This document shows, in pieces, positions 58,107 to 64,000 of a stretch of DNA of 64,000 nt (position 1 is the first letter of the stretch; every line of letters begins with the position of its first letter). The notes beneath the pieces are model-generated. The model made no database searches and was not told the DNA's origin. It was given only the letters and a program-made list of their open reading frames with translations. The DNA comes from Paracoccaceae bacterium (GTDB taxonomy: Bacteria; Pseudomonadota; Alphaproteobacteria; Rhodobacterales; Rhodobacteraceae). The translations under genes were made by a program, and so were the position numbers. The stretch is taken from assembly GCA_947504705.1 (NCBI GenBank), contig CANNIA010000001.1, forward strand, positions 124,001-188,000. The letters run 5' to 3'.

Positions 58107-58646
58107 TCAAGCCGGAAGGCGGGGTGAGGCCTGGTGGAGGATCCGATCCACCGACAACGGGCCCGCCCCTTTCAAGGCAAGCACAACCAGAAGCAGAACC
58201 CAGAACGCCCGCTGGTCCAGAATCAACCCGTCCGACGCCCGGTCAAACCACGCCCCGGCCTCGACCCCGTGGCCGTAGACATCGGTCAGACTTTGCACCG
58301 CAACAAAGCCCATCATCCCAAGCGCGGCCAGTCGGGTGAAAAGCCCCAGCACGATCAGCACCGGCAGCGCAAATTCCGCCCATGCCCCGGCAACGGCCAC
58401 AGCCCAATGCCACAGACCCAACTGGCTTTCGTCGAAGCCAACCGCCTCGAAGGCGCGCGGGAATATCTGACCATACGCCCCGGCTGTCGGGCTGAACGGC
58501 CCGACAAGCTTGGTCGCAGCCGAGGCCCAGAAATAGCCCAGCAGCACCCCGGCGAAGACCAGCCGCGCTAGGCAGGGCAACAGCCAGTCGCTCTGGCGGT
58601 CGGCAAGACGCGCGGCGCGGTCGTAAAGGGCAAGAAGACGGGTCAT
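58107..58646 (-). CDS. DoxX-family membrane protein
   Basis: 179 residues, four hydrophobic helices; WLLPCLARLVFAGVLLGYFW, FALPVLIVLGLFTRLAALGM fit DoxX. Often the last gene of DUF692/DUF2063 operons, where its role is thought to be in the membrane part of the system. ATGA overlap with the DUF2063 gene. Confidence 0.85.
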   Translation of the reverse strand: MTRLLALYDRAARLADRQSDWLLPCLARLVFAGVLLGYFWASAATKLVGPFSPTAGAYGQIFPRAFEAVGFDESQLGLWHWAVAVAGAWAEFALPVLIVLGLFTRLAALGMMGFVAVQSLTDVYGHGVEAGAWFDRASDGLILDQRAFWVLLLVVLALKGAGPLSVDRILHQASPRLPA

Positions 58647-59374
58647 TTCGTCACTCCGACAATAGCGCGGCCCGCGATCAGCAAGCCCAGGATCGCGGCC
58701 AGATCAATCGGCCCCGTGGCAAGGTCCAGGCTTTCGCCCAGCGTCTTTCCGGCCAAAAGCCCGGCGATGAATTCCGCCCCACCCGTCGGCAAAAGATGCG
58801 GCGCTGGGTCAAACTCCGGGCGCAGGATCACCACGTCCTCGGCCGCCGGCTTCGGGGCCGGACCTCCCGCATGATTGGCCGCAAAGATCGAGGCCACCGG
58901 CCAGCGCGACCGCACCAGCCGCAGGCTGGGGGCCAGCGTCAACCGCAGCGCGGCGATGTCCTGGCCCAGAAGCTGCTGGAAGTCGGCTTCCGGCAAAGGC
59001 GCACTGTCGGCCGAATGGTAGCTTTCCCGCAAAGCCTGATCGACTCGGGCGATGTCCGCCAGGTAGCCCAGATGGGCAACCGGCTGAAATTCCTCTAGAA
59101 AACTCGGAAGATCGCCGCCATACAGCATCAAGATCCGCGACTTGGGCGGATGCGCGCGCAGGAAGACCAGCGCCATCGCAGAGAAGAACTCCTCGCCCAA
59201 AAGCTTCACCAAAGTCGGGAAACCAGCCTTCAGCGCGTCGATCAGTGAGCTTGCGACAGTGTTGCGATAAACAGCAAACCGCTTCGGCGCGGGGCGGCCC
59301 AGCGGGTCGATGATCCCACGCGGCAGGGGCGCGTCGGGGTCCAGAAGGGCCGCGGCAAAGAGACTCTGGTTCAT
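58643..59374 (-). CDS. DUF2063 protein (BufC/HvfC-like partner)
   Basis: 243 residues. [40 protein letters not shown] are the DUF2063 core (HvfC). In bufferin-type systems the DUF2063 protein binds the precursor and works with the DUF692 enzyme. ATGA overlaps on both sides show tight coupling. Confidence 0.9.
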   Translation of the reverse strand: MNQSLFAAALLDPDAPLPRGIIDPLGRPAPKRFAVYRNTVASSLIDALKAGFPTLVKLLGEEFFSAMALVFLRAHPPKSRILMLYGGDLPSFLEEFQPVAHLGYLADIARVDQALRESYHSADSAPLPEADFQQLLGQDIAALRLTLAPSLRLVRSRWPVASIFAANHAGGPAPKPAAEDVVILRPEFDPAPHLLPTGGAEFIAGLLAGKTLGESLDLATGPIDLAAILGLLIAGRAIVGVTK

Positions 59375-60216
59375 CCCACCGGCTCCAGAATCCGCGCCGC
59401 GCGTGCAGCTTCGGCGGCCAGTTCCGGCCAGTCCGGCACATCATTGTCCCATTCGATCAACGTCGGCAGTGGCCCGGCGCGGTCGATCACCCGGGCGTAA
59501 AGCTCCCAGACCGGACCCAACACTTCGGCCCCGTGACTGTCGATCAACAGCCGCTTGCCGTGATCGTCGCTGTCTTCATGATGGCCGCCCAGATGCACTT
59601 CGCCTACCAGATGCAGCGGGAAGGCGTCAAGATAGCCGACCGGATCGTAATTCTGGTTGGTGCCCGAGACATAGACGTTGTTCACATCCAGCAGCAGGCC
59701 GCAGCCGGTGCGCCTGGCAACCTCGGACAGGAAATCAACCTCACCCATCGCGGTCTCGGCGAATGCGATATAGGTCGAGGGGTTTTCCAGCAGCATCCGT
59801 CGCCCCAGAGCCTCTTGCACCTCGTCGATATGATCGGCCACCCGGGCCAAAGTCACCATCGTATAGGGCACCGGCAACAGGTCGTTCAGAAAGGCCCCGT
59901 CATGGGTCGACCAGGCCAGATGTTCGGAAAAGCTGGCCGGGTTCAGCCAGTCGCAAAGGTGGCGCAGGCGCTGCAGATGGTCGCGGTCCAGCGGGCCTTC
60001 GCCACCAATCGAAAGCCCCACGCCATGGACCGAAATCGGAAACCGCTCAACCAGATGGCGAAGTTGAGCCAGGGGCCGTCCGCCCGCACCCATGTAATTC
60101 TCGGCATGAATCTCCAGCCAGCCCACCGGGTTGGCATTGTCGAGAATCGCCTGAAAGTGCTGCGGCTTGTAACCGACGCCGGGTTTTGCGGGCAGGCCTT
60201 GCGCGTAATCGAACAT
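59371..60216 (-). CDS. DUF692 multinuclear non-heme iron enzyme (BufB/HvfB-like)
   Basis: 281 residues from ATG 60216 (AAGGGGAATGAG upstream). [73 protein letters not shown] and [11 protein letters not shown] give the TIM-barrel ligands for two or three irons, as in MbnB. In known systems it converts precursor cysteines to thiooxazole/oxazolone groups. Confidence 0.92.
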   Translation of the reverse strand: MFDYAQGLPAKPGVGYKPQHFQAILDNANPVGWLEIHAENYMGAGGRPLAQLRHLVERFPISVHGVGLSIGGEGPLDRDHLQRLRHLCDWLNPASFSEHLAWSTHDGAFLNDLLPVPYTMVTLARVADHIDEVQEALGRRMLLENPSTYIAFAETAMGEVDFLSEVARRTGCGLLLDVNNVYVSGTNQNYDPVGYLDAFPLHLVGEVHLGGHHEDSDDHGKRLLIDSHGAEVLGPVWELYARVIDRAGPLPTLIEWDNDVPDWPELAAEAARAARILEPVG

Positions 60217-60233
60217 CTCATTCCCCTTGATAG

Positions 60234-60255
60234 CCCCCGGCCCGAAGGCCGGGGG
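60234..60255 (-). promoter_or_regulatory. stable UUCG hairpin between bufA- and bufB-like genes
   Basis: Minus strand: CCCCCGGCC-TTCG-GGCCGGGGG, a 9-bp GC stem with cUUCGg tetraloop, in the 47-nt gap after the precursor stop. No T-tract follows, so it more likely protects the upstream transcript or modulates downstream expression than ends transcription. Confidence 0.65.
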
Positions 60256-60263
60256 TCGCTGCC

Positions 60264-60572
60264 TCATGCTTCCGGCAGATCGCGCATCAGCTCTTCCATC
60301 GCGCCGTTGCGCATCATGCCAGCGCCGTCCGCCGGCAGTTCCATGGTCATGCAGGTGCCAGCCGGAACGAACTTCCACGAGTTGCCCTGAAAGTCGACCT
60401 TCGAGGTCCCCGCACAGGTGGTGCCTTCGCCAGCCTTGCAGTCGTTCTGACCCGCAAGCGCCACGCCGAAGCACTTTTCCATGGCATCCTCAGCCGAGGC
60501 GACCGTGGCAACCGAGCAAAGCGCCGCAGTCAGGGCACCGGCGATGATCAGAGATTTGGATTGAATGGACAT
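60264..60572 (-). CDS. DUF2282 precursor peptide, bufferin-1-like (BufA1/HvfA)
   Basis: 102 residues from ATG 60572 (AGGGGAAG upstream). Signal peptide [20 protein letters not shown], cleavage near 27. The mature chain has four Cys (34, 45, 53, 74) in the DUF2282 order: [46 protein letters not shown]2282 proteins are RiPP precursors modified by the DUF692 enzyme and exported to bind copper. Confidence 0.9.
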   Translation of the reverse strand: MSIQSKSLIIAGALTAALCSVATVASAEDAMEKCFGVALAGQNDCKAGEGTTCAGTSKVDFQGNSWKFVPAGTCMTMELPADGAGMMRNGAMEELMRDLPEA

Positions 60573-60701
60573 GAGAACTTCCCCTTTGGTTTTTTGATCG
60601 CTGTGTTGCGATGAGGGAAGGTTTAAGGGGAAGCGACGCTCACAAGACAGGCACGGGCGCGTGAAGCACGGCGACGTGACCCTGCATTTTGCGGGCACAG
60701 A

Positions 60702-60737
60702 AATGAAAAGCCCCGCATCGCTGCGGGGCTTTTCATT
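60702..60737 (-). terminator. intrinsic terminator of thrS
   Basis: Perfect 16-bp stem with TCGC loop: arms 60702-60717 and 60722-60737 (AATGAAAAGCCCCGCA and its complement). Transcribed from thrS (stop at 60756-60758), the GC stem is followed by TTTTCATT. It also insulates the bufferin-type operon downstream. Confidence 0.85.
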
Positions 60738-60755
60738 CTTTATCAGCGCTTTGGC

Positions 60756-62702
60756 TTAGTTGCCCGACGGGGGCAGCGCCTCAAACCCAAAGCTTGCTAT
60801 CGCCGCATCAAGCGAGATTGTTTCAGTGCGCGTCTCGCCCAGACGGCGAACTGAAACAGTTCTCGCCTCGACCTCTTGCATGCCAATCGCAAGGATCACG
60901 GGAACTTTTCCAACCGAGTGCTCGCGGACCTTGTAGTTGATCTTTTCGTTGCGCGTATCCGCCTCGGCCCGCACGCCCACCTTGCGCAAGCTTGCCACAA
61001 CTTCATTCACGAACGGATCGGCATCCGACACAATCGAGGCCACGACAACCTGCCGCGGGGCCAGCCAGAACGGCAGACGCCCGGCATAGTTCTCCAGCAG
61101 TATGCCGATAAAGCGCTCGAACGAACCCAGGATCGCGCGGTGCAGCATATAGGGGCGGTGCTTCATCCCATCTTCGGCCACATATTCCGCACCCAGCCGC
61201 GTCGGCAGGTTTGGGTCGACCTGAAACGTCCCGCACTGCCATTTGCGGCCAATCGCATCAGTCAGCTTAAAGTCAAGCTTCGGGCCGTAGAAAGCGCCTT
61301 CGCCGGGGTCGATTTCATAGGGGACGCCAGCGGCCTTGACGGCCGCCTCCAACATACCCTCGACCTTGTCCCAAGTCTCATCCGAACCGATCCGCACGTC
61401 TGGACGCGTCGAGAACTTGATCTCGAACCCGTCAAATCCCAGGTCCTTGTAGACCGACGCCAGCAGCTTGATGAAGCTTTCGCATTCGGCTCCGATCTGA
61501 TCCTCGGTGCAGAAGATATGCGCGTCGTCCTGGGTAAAGCCGCGCACCCGCATCAGCCCGTGCATCGACCCGGAGGATTCATAACGGTGGCAGGACCCGA
61601 ATTCCGCCAGCCGCAGCGGCAGATCGCGGTAAGACTTCAGACCCTGGTTGAAGACCTGCACATGGCAGGGGCAGTTCATCGGCTTCAGCGCGTTGATGCG
61701 CTTTTCCTTGGCACCGTCCTCGTCCACTTCGACGATGAACATGTTCTCGCGGTAGGCCTCCCAGTGGCCGGACTTCTCCCACAACACCCGGTCCACGACC
61801 TGCGGCGTCTTGATTTCCTTGTAGCCCGCGCTGCGCAGCCGTCCGCGCATGTAATCCTCAAGCTGGCGATAGATCGTCCAGCCGTTCGGGTGCCAGAAGA
61901 CCATGCCGGGCGCTTCTTCCTGCAGATGGAACAGCTCCATCTCTTTGCCAAGCTTGCGGTGGTCGCGCTTGGCGGCCTCCTCCAGCATGGTCAGATGCGC
62001 CTTCAGGTCATCGCGGTTACGGAAGGCCACACCATAGATGCGTTGCAGCATGGGCCGCGAGGCATCGCCCAGCCAATAAGCCCCTGCGACATGCGTCAGC
62101 TTGAACCCATCAGCGGGCACCTGCCCCGTGTGCTGCAGATGAGGCCCCCGGCACAGGTCCTGCCAGTCGCCGTGCCAATACATCCGCAGATCCTCGCCTT
62201 CGGGGATGCGGTCGATCAGCTCCAGCTTGAAGGGCTCGCGGCGGCCCCGGTAGTATTCGACGGCCTTCTCGCGCGGCCACACCTCGGTCTTCACCGGATC
62301 GCGGGCATTGATGATCTGCTTCATCTTCGCTTCGATGGCACCCAGGTCTTCCGGCGTGAACGGCTCCTCGCGGTCAAAGTCGTAGAACCAACCGTAGTCG
62401 CGGACCGGCCCAATGGTGACGCGCACATCCGGCCACAGCTCCTGCACCGCGCGGGCCATGATATGCGCCAGATCGTGGCGGATCAGCTCCAGCGCCGCGG
62501 CCTCGTCCTTCACCGTGTTGAGGCTGATTGTCGCATCCGACGGGATCGGCCAGGCTAGGTCCCAATGCTTGCCGTTCACCTGCGCCGAAATCGCCGCCTT
62601 GGCCAGCGAGGGCGCGATGGATTGCGCCACCTCAAACGGAGTCACACCCGCCGAATATTGGCGCTGGTTGCCGTCAGGAAATGTCAGGGAAATCTGGCCC
62701 AT
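60756..62702 (-). CDS. thrS: threonyl-tRNA synthetase
   Basis: 648 residues. N-terminal TGS and second-additional domain ([20 protein letters not shown] with the editing HxxxH), class II motifs in the core ([60 protein letters not shown]) and an anticodon domain ([20 protein letters not shown]). Charges tRNA-Thr. Confidence 0.95.
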   Translation of the reverse strand: MGQISLTFPDGNQRQYSAGVTPFEVAQSIAPSLAKAAISAQVNGKHWDLAWPIPSDATISLNTVKDEAAALELIRHDLAHIMARAVQELWPDVRVTIGPVRDYGWFYDFDREEPFTPEDLGAIEAKMKQIINARDPVKTEVWPREKAVEYYRGRREPFKLELIDRIPEGEDLRMYWHGDWQDLCRGPHLQHTGQVPADGFKLTHVAGAYWLGDASRPMLQRIYGVAFRNRDDLKAHLTMLEEAAKRDHRKLGKEMELFHLQEEAPGMVFWHPNGWTIYRQLEDYMRGRLRSAGYKEIKTPQVVDRVLWEKSGHWEAYRENMFIVEVDEDGAKEKRINALKPMNCPCHVQVFNQGLKSYRDLPLRLAEFGSCHRYESSGSMHGLMRVRGFTQDDAHIFCTEDQIGAECESFIKLLASVYKDLGFDGFEIKFSTRPDVRIGSDETWDKVEGMLEAAVKAAGVPYEIDPGEGAFYGPKLDFKLTDAIGRKWQCGTFQVDPNLPTRLGAEYVAEDGMKHRPYMLHRAILGSFERFIGILLENYAGRLPFWLAPRQVVVASIVSDADPFVNEVVASLRKVGVRAEADTRNEKINYKVREHSVGKVPVILAIGMQEVEARTVSVRRLGETRTETISLDAAIASFGFEALPPSGN

Positions 62703-62867
62703 GGCCGTCCTCCTCGTCAGTTTGGCGCCTACGAAACGCCCGGTTGCGGGTTATATGTCGGGCAGTTTCTGCCCCGCAGCGCTGGCGAAGTCAAGCCATC
62801 GGCAAGCTTCCGCCAGCGGCGCGGCTGGGGCCTCATTGCGGCCCGGTTCCATTCCTATATCGCAAGC

Positions 62868-63605
62868 ATGACGATATATCTCACCACTCCGCAAGGCCGC
62901 CACATCGCCTATCTCAAGACGCAAGGTCGGGAACCTGGGGTCGTGTTTCTTGGCGGGTTCCGGTCCGACATGACCGGGTCCAAGGCCCTGCACCTGCAGG
63001 CCTGGGCCGAGGAAACCGGCCGCGCCTTCCTGCGGTTCGACTATTCCGGCCACGGTGCCTCGCGCGGGCTATTCGAGGACGGCGCGATCAGCGACTGGCT
63101 GCAGGACGCCGAGGCGGTGGTCCACGCCCTGACCGAAGGGCCGCAGATCCTTGTCGGCTCCTCCATGGGCGGCTGGATCGCGCTTTTGCTGGCGCGCTCC
63201 AGGCCGGGCACGGTGGCAGGTCTGGTGACCATCGCCGCAGCCCCCGATTTCACCCGCCGAATGCGCGATGTCGAATTTTCCGCCGCCGACCGGGCTCGGC
63301 TGAAGTCGGCAGGGCAGATCGAACGCCCCTCGGACTACTCCGACACGCCCTATATCATCACCCGCCGCCTGATCGAGGATGGCGAAGCGAACCTGGTCCT
63401 TGACCAGCCACTTGCCCTGCCGATGCCCGTTCGCTTCCTGCAGGGAACCGCCGATATCGACGTGCCACCTTCCGTCGCGCAGGGTCTTTTCGATCATGCC
63501 GAGGGCTCGGATATCCGCCTGACTCTGGTGAAAGGTGCCGACCACCGGTTTTCAACACCCGAATGCCTGAACCTGATCACGGATACGATTGTCGCGTTGC
63601 TTTAG
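62868..63605 (+). CDS. alpha/beta hydrolase
   Basis: 245 residues from ATG 62868. GVVFLGGFRSDMTGSKALHL (oxyanion loop), FDYSGHGAS, ILVGSSMGGWIALLLAR (nucleophile Ser in GSSMGG), and a late LVKGADHRFSTPECL with the catalytic His. Likely esterase or carboxylic-ester hydrolase of the palmitoyl-thioesterase-ABHD10 type; substrate unknown. Confidence 0.87.
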   Translation: MTIYLTTPQGRHIAYLKTQGREPGVVFLGGFRSDMTGSKALHLQAWAEETGRAFLRFDYSGHGASRGLFEDGAISDWLQDAEAVVHALTEGPQILVGSSMGGWIALLLARSRPGTVAGLVTIAAAPDFTRRMRDVEFSAADRARLKSAGQIERPSDYSDTPYIITRRLIEDGEANLVLDQPLALPMPVRFLQGTADIDVPPSVAQGLFDHAEGSDIRLTLVKGADHRFSTPECLNLITDTIVALL

Positions 63606-63797
63606 CCTTGCTAAGGCAATCGAAGTTTCGAACGGCATCTGCACTAATCAAACCAAAGTTTAGAAAGCCAATGCAAAGGGTATTTCCTAGCTTCCCTGAT
63701 TCCTGCTTTAAATGCATCGACTTATACGGTAATCTGTAAGAATGGCGAAATCGAGCGGCCTTCACTTTTCCTGCACCGCGCACCCAGGACCTTGGGC

Positions 63798-64000
63798 GTG
63801 AAGGACCATGTCGTCCTGATCTCGGGTTTCATGGCCGACGCACGGGTCTTCATGCCGCAGATCGTCCGGTTCGGGCTTGATCGGCCAGTCACGATCTTCA
63901 CCCTTGGCATGGGCGAGACAGTCGAGAAGCTATCCCTGGAAATCGCCCCCCTTTTGCCCAACCGTTGCGCGGTTATCGGCCATGGGTTGGGCGGTAATAT
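63798..64000 (+). CDS. alpha/beta hydrolase, partial (runs off right edge)
   Basis: About 67 residues visible: VKDHVVLISGFMADARVFMP, FTLGMGETVEKLSLEIAPLL, RCAVIGHGLGGN, ending at the nucleophile elbow (G-H-G-x-G-G; the usual Ser is replaced by Gly at this elbow position in the visible sequence, or the elbow is still to come). GTG 63798 is the likely start; TTG 63792 is an alternative. Confidence 0.65.
   Translation, partial: MKDHVVLISGFMADARVFMPQIVRFGLDRPVTIFTLGMGETVEKLSLEIAPLLPNRCAVIGHGLGGN

Noticed and set aside
60876-62558. Very long open frame on the plus strand opposite thrS
   Set aside because: It is the complement of a complete threonyl-tRNA synthetase; composition and lack of recognisable domains show it is a shadow of high-GC third positions. 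The same applies to long antisense frames opposite hflK, gor, pyrG, puuB and both glutamine-synthetase genes.
62703-62867. T-box-like leader before thrS
   Set aside because: No specifier loop or antiterminator bulge; T-boxes are not expected in alphaproteobacteria.

Overview
The window looks like chromosomal DNA of a Rhodobacterales alphaproteobacterium (Rhodobacter/Roseobacter relatives). The evidence is high GC, tight gene packing with many ATGA/TGATG overlaps, frequent GTG/TTG starts, and typical families and pairs: hflK-hflC-DUF2065, dnaG-rpoD, nrdR-ribD, DUF2842, DUF6524, ThyX, and a MarR protein near SdhE. Assignments are from reading translated motifs; no database search was run.

Layout. 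(1) 1-7550: surface-glycan locus. A WaaA/Kdo-transferase-like gene and neuC lie on the minus strand. A plus-strand block follows with a pyruvyltransferase-like protein, two glycosyltransferases and three sulfotransferase-like proteins, the last two a tandem duplicate. neuB closes the locus on the minus strand. (2) 7800-8830: Nudix and DUF1178 housekeeping genes. (3) 8906-11220: nested insertion sequences; an IS3-family element sits in a decayed IS30-family element whose transposase also carries a 40-bp hairpin insertion. (4) 11.3-23.5 kb: regulators and core metabolism (MarR, SdhE, aspartate aminotransferase, ferredoxin, DegP-like protease, HflKC, glutathione reductase, RpiA), a dnaE2 C-terminal fragment and a dense palindrome cluster. 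(5) 23.9-37.1 kb: three tandem glutathione-transferase-like genes feeding into sdaA, then an EamA transporter, thiamine pyrophosphokinase, a long acidic protein, PurA, an outer-membrane protein, SecG and PyrG. (6) 37.2-44.6 kb: accessory islet with phd-doc, hicAB (hicA frameshifted at its end), low-GC unknown genes, ThyX, and RibD/NrdR. (7) 44.6-53.6 kb: rpoD, dnaG and a glutamyl-polyamine catabolic cluster. (8) 53.8-64 kb: two solute-binding-like proteins, TerB, RlmJ, TerC, an ArsC/Spx protein, a cold-shock protein, a DUF2282-DUF692-DUF2063-DoxX operon of the bufferin (copper-related RiPP) type, ThrS and two alpha/beta hydrolases.

Most notable: the bufferin-type operon with a UUCG-capped intergenic hairpin; a pyrG leader with mutually exclusive hairpins, one hiding the ribosome site; a WaaA homologue translationally coupled to NeuC; small hairpin insertions in transposase genes; and recurrent intergenic elements. 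No rRNA, tRNA or CRISPR array was seen.
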